Source: an uncultured Propionibacteriaceae bacterium
GTDB lineage: Bacteria; Actinomycetota; Actinomycetes; Propionibacteriales; Propionibacteriaceae
Assembly (NCBI GenBank): GCA_945875065.1
Contig: CAMCJC010000055.1
Coordinates: forward strand, 1 to 11,083
Reading direction: 5' to 3'
DNA: 11,083 nucleotides
A program made the translations under genes and the position numbers. Shown here piece by piece: positions 1-6,681 of this stretch; position 1 is the first letter of the stretch, and each line of letters begins with the position of its first letter. A model generated the notes under the pieces. It saw only the letters and a list, made by a program, of their open reading frames with translations, did not search any database and was not told the DNA's origin.

Positions 1-71
1 CACCCAGTGGTGGCGAAGTCTGCAGGTAACGTTCGAGACCCTGAGCCGGCGCCCGGGCCAGGGCTGAGCGG

Positions 72-1124
72 TCAGCAGAGCGGGAGGGTCACCTGGAAGT
101 TGCGGCTCGCCGAGCAATTCATCGCCGCGAGTTCCCCGCGTGCCTGCTCGCCTGCGGCGCCGGTCAGTGCGTCCGGAATCATGCTGCGTAAGGTGAGCGC
201 GTGACCGTCGCTGACCCGTACGACGACTGTGAAGGAAACGGTTGCGGGGACCGAGTCGCCCGTTCGGGTGCCATGGAACCCACACGTGACACCGGCGCCC
301 TGAGCTGGGTCGATGCCGATGCCAAGAGTAGGAGTCGTCGTGACATCGGAGAACTTGCTCTGCTGGCTGGCTGACAAAGACTCGCACACCGCCGCGACGT
401 CCCCACCTCCAGTGGTCGCGAGCGTTGCGACCTGAAGGCGAAGGTCGGTCGCGGTGTTGGTGAGGCGGACTACGCGGCGGTCGGTTTCGATGACCTCGTC
501 GCCGTAGATGCTCCAGCCTGCCGGCGCGTTGAAGGCGGTGTCGTTTAGCTTCAGTTCCTCGGTGGCAGGCACAGCGCCCGAGGTGTCTTCGGCGTCTGGA
601 CTCGCCGTTAGGGTTGGCGACGGGGACGTGGCTGTGCTCGGGGTGCCACCACCGAAGCGCTTCCCCAGGTAGAACCAGCCCGCGAGTACCACTGCCACCG
701 CCGTGACACCGACCGCAGGGATGAGCCAACGGCGCCGCGGCCGGTCCTTGGGCTGGGGCTCGTCATGGTCTGCCGACGTTACGGCTGATAATCCGGCTTC
801 ACTCCTCGGCAAGGGAACGGAATCGAAGTCCGGTTGCGGCTCCGGGGGGGCCTCGTCAGGTTCGGGCGCGAAATGCCGACCGCCGGGGTGTGATGTTTCC
901 GGAAACTCCGAATGCCGGGCCCCGTTCTCCTCCGGTAGTGCGAAACGACGGCCGCCCGATACAGGAGGTGGTGAATCGACTGCGGCCCGCCTTCCGGGGG
1001 CGGGGGGGCCGACCTCGTCCGGAGGCATCGCGCGGCGGCCGCGGGCCGGAGTCGGCGCCCGGAACGCGAAATCGTCATCGGGCGCGCTGCTGCGTCGGGG
1101 AGTGATGCGCGACGGTTCGACCAT
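72..1124 (-). CDS. Proline-rich single-pass membrane protein of unknown function
   Basis: I do not recognise a named family in this 350-residue protein. Residues 1-130 are Pro/Arg/Asp/Glu-rich, probably disordered and cytoplasmic, with imperfect repeats built on a G-R-R/H core near residues 29, 44, 58 and 81. A basic patch (RPRRRW, 128-133) precedes one membrane segment at about 134-153. A Thr/Ser/Pro linker (160-180) leads to an extracytoplasmic domain (about 190-350) with four cysteines (C247, C281, C337, C350), enough for two disulfides. The layout matches type II actinobacterial membrane proteins whose outer domain is a small sensor or binding fold; that is inference. The start is well supported: AAAGGAG (minus strand, 1135-1129) lies 4 nt before the ATG, giving GGAGCCTGATG, the same string as before mtrB. 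It is the last minus-strand gene after yqeY and tRNA-Val. Positions 1-71 beyond its stop show nothing I can call. Confidence 0.85.
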   Translation of the reverse strand: MVEPSRITPRRSSAPDDDFAFRAPTPARGRRAMPPDEVGPPAPGRRAAVDSPPPVSGGRRFALPEENGARHSEFPETSHPGGRHFAPEPDEAPPEPQPDFDSVPLPRSEAGLSAVTSADHDEPQPKDRPRRRWLIPAVGVTAVAVVLAGWFYLGKRFGGGTPSTATSPSPTLTASPDAEDTSGAVPATEELKLNDTAFNAPAGWSIYGDEVIETDRRVVRLTNTATDLRLQVATLATTGGGDVAAVCESLSASQQSKFSDVTTTPTLGIGIDPAQGAGVTCGFHGTRTGDSVPATVSFTVVVRVSDGHALTLRSMIPDALTGAAGEQARGELAAMNCSASRNFQVTLPLC

Positions 1125-1152
1125 CAGGCTCCTTTCGGCGTCGGGCTCAACC

Positions 1153-1181
1153 AGTCTAAGAGGGCACCCTCTTCAAGCTAA
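1153..1181 (-). promoter_or_regulatory. Candidate promoter with a palindrome in its spacer
   Basis: Read on the minus strand, TTAGCT (1181-1176) and TAGACT (1158-1153) are 17 nt apart, with 3/6 and 4/6 matches to the -35/-10 consensus. A transcript would start near 1146, about 22 nt before the ATG of the proline-rich membrane protein. A perfect inverted repeat with 7-bp arms and a 2-bp centre (1158-1173) fills most of the spacer, as an operator would. The hexamers are weak, so this is a candidate only. Confidence 0.35.
1158..1173. repeat. Perfect inverted repeat, possible operator
   Basis: AAGAGGG-CA-CCCTCTT is a 16-bp perfect inverted repeat 33 bp upstream of the start codon of the minus-strand membrane-protein gene. 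It lies inside the candidate promoter spacer. No T-tract follows it on either strand, so an intrinsic terminator for the upstream tRNA gene is unlikely. A repressor or activator site fits better, but the binding protein is unknown. Confidence 0.45.
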
Positions 1182-1219
1182 GGAACCGTGCATGGCTAGG
1201 CGCGTTTCCGGCCGAACGG

Positions 1220-1293
1220 TGGGCGCAGAGGGACTCGAACCCCCGACTCCCTGCTTGTAAGGCAGGTGCTCTAACCAACTGAGCTATGCGCCC
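1220..1293 (-). tRNA. tRNA-Val (anticodon UAC)
   Basis: This is a complete 74-nt cloverleaf on the minus strand. The acceptor GGGCGCA (1293-1287) pairs with TGCGCCC (1227-1221), with discriminator A at 1220. The D-arm contains AGCTCAGTTGGTTAGAGC. The anticodon stem CCTGC/GCAGG encloses the loop CTTACAA, so the anticodon is UAC and reads GUA/GUG valine codons. The T-arm GGGGG-TTCGAGT-CCCTC has one G-U pair. CCA is not encoded: the DNA continues ACCG, so the tail must be completed after transcription. Only 18 nt separate it from the yqeY stop. A TAAAGT hexamer (minus strand, 1308-1303) lies in that gap, but I see no convincing -35, so the tRNA may be partly co-transcribed with yqeY. Confidence 0.96.
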
Positions 1294-1311
1294 GGCGCGA
1301 ATACTTTAGCC

Positions 1312-1764
1312 TCAAGACAGTGCAGCGCGCACCAACGCCGCCACCTGCTTGCCTTCCGCGCGCCCGGCGGCCCGGGCGTTAACGGCCTTGACGATCTGCC
1401 CCATGCTCTTCATGGTGGCGTTCTCCACAGCGGCAATCTCCTCGGCAACGAGGGCCGCGAGTTCGTCGGCCGTCAATGGTGCTGGCAGGTAGGCGGACAT
1501 GAACTCGGCTTCCTTCGTCTCCTTCGCCGCCAAGTCAACCCTGCCGGCCTCCGCGTAGGTCGCGGCGGAGTCGCGACGCTTGCGCTGTTCCTTGGTTATC
1601 ACAGCGATTTCCTCGGCGTCGCTGAGGTCGCGCGCCTGGGTTCCGGCTACCTCCTCGACGGTGATTGCGGCGAGCATCATGCGGATAACCGACTTGGTGA
1701 ACTCGTCCTTGGCGCGGAGCGCAGTGGCGAGGTCAGCCTTGAGCTGGGTCTTGGTGGCGGCCAT
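1312..1764 (-). CDS. GatB/YqeY domain-containing protein
   Basis: This is a 150-residue stand-alone YqeY-type protein. The family resembles the tail domain of the GatB subunit of the Asp/Glu-tRNA amidotransferase, which contacts tRNA; the role of the free-standing form is not established. Visible hallmarks are the helical N-terminus, an ITKEQRKRRDSAATYAEAGR stretch followed by DLAAKE, and EFMSAYLPAPLTADEL in the middle. The C-terminal GatB-like helix bundle includes MGQIVKAVNARAAGRAEG. The chosen ATG at 1764 has AAAGGA (1776-1771) 6 nt upstream. A longer in-frame reading 11 codons upstream lacks this support and lacks the family N-terminus MAATKTQLKADL. It is divergent from prfB across only 53 bp, and tRNA-Val follows 18 nt after its stop. 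Confidence 0.93.
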   Translation of the reverse strand: MAATKTQLKADLATALRAKDEFTKSVIRMMLAAITVEEVAGTQARDLSDAEEIAVITKEQRKRRDSAATYAEAGRVDLAAKETKEAEFMSAYLPAPLTADELAALVAEEIAAVENATMKSMGQIVKAVNARAAGRAEGKQVAALVRAALS

Positions 1765-1803
1765 TGGGTGTCCTTTCGAAGTGCCCCGTCTATTCAACCA
1801 GGG

Positions 1804-1820
1804 TACGATTGGCGATCGTG
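1804..1820 (+). promoter_or_regulatory. Candidate -10 element giving a leaderless prfB mRNA
   Basis: TACGAT (1804-1809) lies 8 nt before the prfB GTG (1818-1820). Transcription would therefore begin at or next to the start codon. No convincing Shine-Dalgarno precedes the GTG; the nearest purine run, AGGG at 1800-1803, is 14 nt away. Leaderless mRNAs are common in Actinobacteria. No good -35 is seen. Confidence 0.4.
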
Positions 1821-2927
1821 GCAGAAGCAGACCCCACCCTCGTCATCGAGCACCTCGAGAAGTCCCTCACCTCCATTGAGGAGGTTGCCAACCTGCCCAG
1901 GCTCCGAGAGGAGATCGCGCAGTTGTCGCAGGAGGTCGCGGCCCCCAACCTGTGGGACAACCAGGAGAACGCGCAGCGGGTCACCTCGACGTTGTCGGCC
2001 AAGCAAGCCGAGCTGGAGCGTCTCCAAGCGCTTCGAGGTCGCCTAGAGGATGCGGCCGTCATGCTGGAGTTGGCCGAGGAGGAGGACGATGCCGATGCGC
2101 GAGCTGAGGTCGACAAGGAGATCGCCAAGCTCGGCAGGGACATCGAGGCGCTTGAGGTGCGCACCCTGCTGTCCGGCGAGTACGACTCGCGTGAGGCGCT
2201 AATGACGATTCGCGCCGAGGCCGGGGGCGTCGACGCCGCCGACTTCGCCGAGAAGCTGATGCGGATGTATCTAAGGTGGGCCGAGCGGCACGGCTATGGC
2301 GTGGAGGTCTATGACACCTCCTACGCGGAAGAGGCTGGCCTGAAGTCCGCCACCTTCGCGATCAAGGCCCCGTTCGCCTACGGCACGCTCTCGGTGGAGC
2401 AGGGCACGCACAGACTGGTACGGATCTCACCGTTCGACAACCAGGGTCGGCGCCAGACATCGTTCGCGGGTGTCGAGGTGCTGCCCGTGACCGAGGAGAC
2501 CGACTCCATCGACATCCCCGAGGCGGATATTCGCGTCGACGTGTTCCGCTCCTCCGGCCCCGGCGGGCAGTCCGTCAACACGACCGACTCGGCCGTTAGG
2601 ATCACACACATCCCGACGGGGCTCGTCGTGAGCTGTCAGAACGAGAAATCGCAGTTGCAGAACAAGGCCGCGGCGCTCCGAGTGCTCCAGTCCAGGCTGC
2701 TGGAGCTGGCCCGGGCGGAACGCGAGAAGGAACTCAACGCGCTGAAGGGCGACGGGGGCAACTCATGGGGCGCCCAGATGCGCTCCTACGTGCTGCATCC
2801 GTACCAGATGGTCAAGGACCTGCGCACCGAGCATGAGGTCGGGAATCCCGACGCCGTGTTCGACGGGGATATCGATGGCTTCATCGACGCCGGCATCCGG
2901 TGGCGCAAGCAGGCTGCCGCTGAGTGA
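1818..2927 (+). CDS. prfB: Peptide chain release factor 2 (RF2)
   Basis: RF2 recognises UGA and UAA in the ribosomal A site and triggers hydrolysis of the peptidyl-tRNA. The 369-residue product is full length. It has the helical domain 1 (about 1-110), the SPF codon-recognition tripeptide at 204-206 in LVRISPFDNQGRRQTSF, and the catalytic GGQ at 249-251 in SSGPGGQSVNTTDSAVR. The conserved ending SYVLHPYQMVKDLRTEHEVG is also present. SPF rather than PxT separates it from RF1. The start is the GTG at 1818, giving MAEADPTLVIEHLEKSL; a longer reading from 1764 would overlap the start of divergent yqeY and adds unconserved residues. No in-frame UGA or CUUU slip site is present, so the autoregulatory +1 frameshift of many bacterial prfB genes is absent. 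It leads the prfB-ftsE-ftsX order usual in Actinobacteria; 112 bp separate it from ftsE. Confidence 0.97.
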   Translation: MAEADPTLVIEHLEKSLTSIEEVANLPRLREEIAQLSQEVAAPNLWDNQENAQRVTSTLSAKQAELERLQALRGRLEDAAVMLELAEEEDDADARAEVDKEIAKLGRDIEALEVRTLLSGEYDSREALMTIRAEAGGVDAADFAEKLMRMYLRWAERHGYGVEVYDTSYAEEAGLKSATFAIKAPFAYGTLSVEQGTHRLVRISPFDNQGRRQTSFAGVEVLPVTEETDSIDIPEADIRVDVFRSSGPGGQSVNTTDSAVRITHIPTGLVVSCQNEKSQLQNKAAALRVLQSRLLELARAEREKELNALKGDGGNSWGAQMRSYVLHPYQMVKDLRTEHEVGNPDAVFDGDIDGFIDAGIRWRKQAAAE

Positions 2928-3039
2928 TCCCGCTGGTCACGGCGTGTTGGCTGCGGCACCCTTGCGGTATGTGCTTGACTGCTAGTGGCCGTAATCTGGG
3001 TGTTCCTGGATTCTTCCCCTAGCCGGTCGGAGCAGTACT

Positions 3040-3726
3040 GTGATCACGTTCGAAGATGTCACGAAGTTTTACCCTGGACAGGATCGCCCGGCGCTTCGCA
3101 ACATCAACCTGGAGATCGCTAAAGGTGAATTCGTATTTCTCGTTGGGCAGTCCGGCTCCGGTAAGTCCACCTTCTTAAGGCTTATCCTGCGGGAGTACCG
3201 GCCGTCCAAAGGCACGCTGTACGTCGCGGGTAAGAACCTCAGCACCCTAAACCAGTGGAAGGTTCCGGCGCTACGCCGCCAGATCGGCACCGTGTTCCAG
3301 GACTTCCGCTTGCTTCCGGGGAAGACAGTCTACGAGAACGTCGCTTTCGCACTTCAGGTGATCGGCAAGCCGAGCAAGGTGATTCGGAAGCTGGTCCCCG
3401 AGACGCTGGAGTTGGTTGGCCTGCAAGGCAAGGAACAGCGCTTGAACGAGGAGCTGTCCGGCGGTGAGCAGCAGCGAGTTGCGATCGCTCGCGCGTTCGT
3501 GAACCGACCGAAGATCCTGATCGCCGACGAGCCGACCGGCAACCTGGATCCCGAGACGAGCGTCGGCATCATGAAGCTGCTTGATCGCATCAACCGATCC
3601 GACACCACCGTCATCATGGCCACCCACGACTCCACAATCGTTGACCAGATGCGCCGTCGCGTGCTGGAGCTCCGCCAAGGCGAGCTCGTGCGCGACCAGG
3701 CCAAGGGCGTCTACGGCGCGAACTAA
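3040..3726 (+). CDS. ftsE: Cell-division ABC transporter ATPase FtsE
   Basis: FtsE is the cytoplasmic ATPase that pairs with FtsX at the division site. It does not transport a solute; it relays ATP cycling to peptidoglycan hydrolases outside the membrane. The 228-residue length is typical. All nucleotide-binding motifs are intact: Walker A GQSGSGKST (36-44), Q-loop Q87 in VFQDFRLLP, signature LSGGEQQR (139-146), Walker B ILIADEP (159-165) with catalytic E164, D-loop NLD (168-170) and switch H196. VFQDFRLL is characteristic of FtsE. The GTG start at 3040 has GGAG (3029-3032) 7 nt upstream. It is the first gene of the ftsE-ftsX-M23 block, with 17 nt to ftsX. The 112 bp in front show no consensus promoter. 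Confidence 0.97.
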   Translation: MITFEDVTKFYPGQDRPALRNINLEIAKGEFVFLVGQSGSGKSTFLRLILREYRPSKGTLYVAGKNLSTLNQWKVPALRRQIGTVFQDFRLLPGKTVYENVAFALQVIGKPSKVIRKLVPETLELVGLQGKEQRLNEELSGGEQQRVAIARAFVNRPKILIADEPTGNLDPETSVGIMKLLDRINRSDTTVIMATHDSTIVDQMRRRVLELRQGELVRDQAKGVYGAN

Positions 3727-3743
3727 AGGAACCAGGAGCATCA

Positions 3744-4646
3744 ATGAGGCATTCACTTCGCGAAACCTGGTCCGGCTTGCGCCGCAACCTCGCCATGACC
3801 ATCGCTGTCATCGTCACGACGTCCGTGTCCTTGACCCTGTTCGGATTCGGTCTGTTGACCTCACAGGAGGTCGACCTGGTCAAAGCTCGTTGGTACGACA
3901 AAATCGAGATCTCTGTCTTCCTGTGCACGGAGCGCACCACCGGTGGTACCTGCGAGGAAGGCAAACCAACCACGGACGCGCAACGCGAGGCCATCAAGTC
4001 GGCCCTGGAAGCCAACCCGGAGGTTCAGGAGGTCTTCTACGAGTCCAAGGCGGAGGCGTTCGCCGAGTTCCAGCGCGTCTTCAAGGACTCTCCGATCCTG
4101 GCCTCCCGGACGGAGGAACAGATGCAGGATTCATTCCGGATCAAGCTCGTGAACCCCGAGAACTATCAGGGCGTGGTCAGCGAGGCCCAAGGACTCCAAG
4201 GCATCCAAAACGTGCAAGATCTGCGCGGGGTCCTGGACCCGGTGTTCAGCACCCTCAACGCCCTGAAATGGGGCACGATCGGTATGAGTCTGCTGCTCTT
4301 GCTGGCGGCTGCCCTCCAGATCTCCACCACCATCCGCATGGCGGCGTTCACTAGGCGTCGCGAGATCGGCATCATGCGCCTGGTCGGTGCCTCAAACTTC
4401 TACATCCTGCTGCCATTCCTGCTCGAAAGCCTGATTGCTGCGCTAATCGGGGTTCTGATAGCGGGAGGCGCGTTGGTGGCGACCTACTTCCTGGTTGTGG
4501 ATCGGACGGCGCGAGCCGCCCTGCCAGCCCTGCCCTGGGTGGGCCCTTCCCACATCCTTCTGACCGTCGGCGTCATCGCCGCCGTCGGCATCCTCTTGTC
4601 CATCATCCCGACGCTTCTGGCCACCCGGAAGTATTTACGGATCTGA
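3744..4646 (+). CDS. ftsX: Cell-division membrane protein FtsX
   Basis: FtsX is the membrane partner of FtsE; its outer domain binds and activates peptidoglycan hydrolases. The 300-residue protein shows the standard topology. A cytoplasmic N-terminus precedes TM1 (about 17-37), followed by a large extracytoplasmic domain (about 41-175) and TM2 (176-196). A cytoplasmic loop with the conserved TRRREIGIMRLVGASNFYI (203-221) leads to TM3 (about 219-251) and TM4 (270-293), with a basic tail RKYLRI. C61 and C70 sit close together early in the outer domain and could form a disulfide. AGGAG (3734-3738) lies 5 nt before the ATG. The next gene encodes a secreted M23 enzyme 17 nt downstream, its probable partner. 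Confidence 0.97.
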   Translation: MRHSLRETWSGLRRNLAMTIAVIVTTSVSLTLFGFGLLTSQEVDLVKARWYDKIEISVFLCTERTTGGTCEEGKPTTDAQREAIKSALEANPEVQEVFYESKAEAFAEFQRVFKDSPILASRTEEQMQDSFRIKLVNPENYQGVVSEAQGLQGIQNVQDLRGVLDPVFSTLNALKWGTIGMSLLLLLAAALQISTTIRMAAFTRRREIGIMRLVGASNFYILLPFLLESLIAALIGVLIAGGALVATYFLVVDRTARAALPALPWVGPSHILLTVGVIAAVGILLSIIPTLLATRKYLRI

Positions 4647-4663
4647 CGCCCTAGGAGAACAAG

Positions 4664-6097
4664 GTGAATCGGGATCTTCCCCCTCTGCCCGAGAACCGTA
4701 AGCTCACACGCATCACGCACAGCATTGTCGCACTAGCCGTTGGTTTTGGCCTCGGCGCCGGCGCCGTGCTGCGTGCGGGAGCCGACGAACTCGATGACCG
4801 CCGCGACGAACTGGATAGCCAGATTCAAGAGCAGAACGCGGCCGTCGAAGGAGCTTCCGTCGAACTCACGAAGGCCGTGCAGGCCTACGAAGCCGCCAAG
4901 AGCGAGCTTTCTGTCGCCGAATCCGAGCTGAGTGCGGCCGAGACCGCGCGTGCCGAGGCACAGGAACTCGACAAGAAGCGGGCCGAAGAGTTGGCGGCGG
5001 CTGAGCTCAAGCTGGAGAAGGCAAAGGCCGACGTCGAGTTCGCCCAAGCGGCGTACGACGTCGTCGACAAGCGAACGACCCAAGAGGTGAACGTCATCGC
5101 CCAGCAAAACGGCGGGCTCCTGCAGCTGTCGTTATTCGTAGGGGATATGAGCGCCTCTCAGATCAACCAACGGGCCCAGCTGTCGGACACGCTGTTCTCC
5201 GCCGATGCGATTGAACTCGACAACCTGACCGAGCGCCGCTTCGGCCTGGAGAACGCCAAGGGTGAGGCCGAAGCGGCAGAGAAAGCAGCCGATGAGGCCC
5301 GGAAAGCCGCGGCGGCACAGTTGGAAGACACCAAGGCCAAGGAGAAGGCCGCCGAGGAAAAGAAGGCTGCGGTCGCGACTAAGGTAACGCAGCGTGACGA
5401 GGCCCAGAAGGCTGCGGACGCTGAACTCGTATCCGAGAAGACCCGGCAGTCCGAGCTCGAAAGTGAATCGCAGGACGTCGACCGGCGAATCCAGGAGCGC
5501 AACGCGGAGCGCAAACGTCAGGAGGAAGAGGCCGCTCGAAAGGCTGAGGAGAAGCGCAAGGCCGAGGAGGCTGCGCGCCAGGCTGAGCAGAAGTCTTCGA
5601 GTTCCTCGGATTCCTCGGGGTCAAGCTCCTCTGACTCCTCAAGCTCGGACTCGTCGGATTCGTCCGGTTCCGACAGCAGCTCTACGAGCAAATCCAGCGG
5701 TGGCTTCATCCGTCCTGTGGCTGGCCGACTCAGCTCGCCATACGGGATGCGTCTTCACCCCGTGCTCGGCTACTGGAAGCTCCACGATGGTACCGACTTC
5801 GCAGCCTCGTGCGGTACCCCGATCAAGGCCGCAGCCGACGGCGTGGTTGCCGAAAAATACTACAACGGCGGTTATGGCAATCGTCTGATGATCGATCACG
5901 GTTCGCACGGTGGCACCTACGTCACGACGGGTTACAACCACGCCACTAGCTACACCGTCGGCGTCGGCGATCACGTGAGCCAAGGACAGGTGATCGGCTA
6001 CGTCGGCTCCACCGGGTACTCGACCGGTTGTCACCTACACCTGATGGTCTGGGAGGACGGGTCGAAGGTCAACCCGATGTCCCGCTGGTTCAGCTAG
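4664..6097 (+). CDS. Secreted coiled-coil M23 (LytM-type) peptidase, probable FtsEX partner
   Basis: This is probably an EnvC-like cell-wall endopeptidase or amidase activator used in daughter-cell separation. The 477-residue protein has a basic N-terminus and a hydrophobic signal segment (about 18-37, likely cut near the ALRAGA region). A long Ala/Glu/Lys coiled coil follows (about 41-310), broken near 145-185 by QQNGGLLQLSLFVGDMSASQ. A Ser/Asp linker (311-346) leads to the M23 domain (about 348-470). Zinc and catalytic residues are present: H374 and D378 in LHDGTD, H426 in YNHAT, and H457/H459 in CHLHL. That suggests an active enzyme, not a degenerate EnvC-type activator. C383 and C456 could form a disulfide. 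The GTG start has AGGAG (4653-4657) 6 nt upstream. Mycobacteria use an NlpC/P60 enzyme (RipC) and streptococci a CHAP enzyme (PcsB) with FtsEX. The partnership here is inferred from gene order and architecture. Confidence 0.93.
   Translation: MNRDLPPLPENRKLTRITHSIVALAVGFGLGAGAVLRAGADELDDRRDELDSQIQEQNAAVEGASVELTKAVQAYEAAKSELSVAESELSAAETARAEAQELDKKRAEELAAAELKLEKAKADVEFAQAAYDVVDKRTTQEVNVIAQQNGGLLQLSLFVGDMSASQINQRAQLSDTLFSADAIELDNLTERRFGLENAKGEAEAAEKAADEARKAAAAQLEDTKAKEKAAEEKKAAVATKVTQRDEAQKAADAELVSEKTRQSELESESQDVDRRIQERNAERKRQEEEAARKAEEKRKAEEAARQAEQKSSSSSDSSGSSSSDSSSSDSSDSSGSDSSSTSKSSGGFIRPVAGRLSSPYGMRLHPVLGYWKLHDGTDFAASCGTPIKAAADGVVAEKYYNGGYGNRLMIDHGSHGGTYVTTGYNHATSYTVGVGDHVSQGQVIGYVGSTGYSTGCHLHLMVWEDGSKVNPMSRWFS
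5594..5701 (+). repeat. Ser/Asp-rich low-complexity linker within the M23 gene
   Basis: Codons for residues 311-346 encode almost only Ser with spaced Asp and Gly (runs such as SSSSSDSSGS), joining the coiled coil to the M23 domain. The serine codons are mixed (TCT, TCG, AGT, TCC, AGC, TCA), so this is selection for composition more than recent slippage of one short unit. Confidence 0.85.
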
Positions 6098-6120
6098 GGG
6101 TTAAGTGGCATCATGGCGGG

Positions 6121-6609
6121 ATGCCCAGGGAGACCGGACGCAAGCTGGTTGCGCAGAACAAGAAGGCCAGGCACGACTACACGATCGGTGAGACCTTCGA
6201 GGCCGGCTTGGTGCTCACCGGCACCGAGGTCAAGACGTTGCGCCTCGGACGAGTGAGCCTGGCCGAGGCATTCGCCTCGGTCGACGACGGCGAGGTCTGG
6301 CTGCGTAACGCGAACATCCCGGAGTACGAGTTCGGCACTTGGCGCAATCACGCCGCCAAGCGTTCTCGCAAGCTGCTTCTGAACAAACGCGAGATCGCGA
6401 AGCTCGCTAGGGAGACCGAAGCCACGGGCAAGACGATCGTGCCGCTGTCGATCTACTTCAAGGACGGTTACGCCAAGGTCGAGATCGCGATAGCGACGGG
6501 CAAGCGCGACTGGGACAAACGTCAGTCGATTGCTGAGCGGGACGCCAACCGAGAGGCGCAGCGGGCGCTGCGCGCGCGTAACCGCCTCGGCGCGGGACGT
6601 CGCCGCTGA
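6121..6609 (+). CDS. smpB: SsrA-binding protein SmpB
   Basis: SmpB binds the tRNA-like part of tmRNA and places it in the empty A site of ribosomes stalled on broken mRNA. The 162-residue product has the family beta-barrel. It carries NKKARHDYTIGETFEAGLVLTG (13-34), the GTEVKTLR motif (34-41), EVWLRNANIPEY (58-69), and RKLLLNKREI (83-92). The basic C-terminal tail (about 128-162, KRDWDKRQ onward), which probes the mRNA channel, is complete. The ATG at 6121 starts at the conserved N-terminus, 23 nt after the M23 gene. The Shine-Dalgarno is poor (GGCGGG touching the ATG), so translation may depend on read-through or a near-leaderless start. The longer in-frame reading from 6028 would overlap the M23 coding end and is not conserved sequence. 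ssrA lies one gene downstream. Confidence 0.96.
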   Translation: MPRETGRKLVAQNKKARHDYTIGETFEAGLVLTGTEVKTLRLGRVSLAEAFASVDDGEVWLRNANIPEYEFGTWRNHAAKRSRKLLLNKREIAKLARETEATGKTIVPLSIYFKDGYAKVEIAIATGKRDWDKRQSIAERDANREAQRALRARNRLGAGRRR

Positions 6610-6681
6610 GCCACAACCTTGGGGCCCAACCAGGGCTTCCCCCCATAGGCGCGTCGCCCTGTGCGCGGCAGGATTGAGATC

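Noticed and set aside
703..1260. 185-codon plus-strand open frame
   Set aside because: It is antisense to the proline-rich membrane-protein gene and ends inside tRNA-Val; low-complexity composition mirrors the real gene.
1764..1850. Programmed +1 frameshift in prfB
   Set aside because: The frame is open from the GTG to the end, with no in-frame UGA or slip motif; actinobacterial RF2 genes commonly lack it.
2975..2997. TTGACT and TAATCT as an ftsE promoter
   Set aside because: The two hexamers are only 11 nt apart, too close for a sigma-70-type promoter.
3581..4354. 257-codon plus-strand frame across ftsE and ftsX
   Set aside because: It is an out-of-frame reading of two clearly conserved genes; its composition is rich in Arg, Gly and Pro, as shifted GC-rich frames are.
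6619..6630. TTGGG-G-CCCAA dyad after smpB as a terminator
   Set aside because: The stem is only 5 bp and no T-tract follows.
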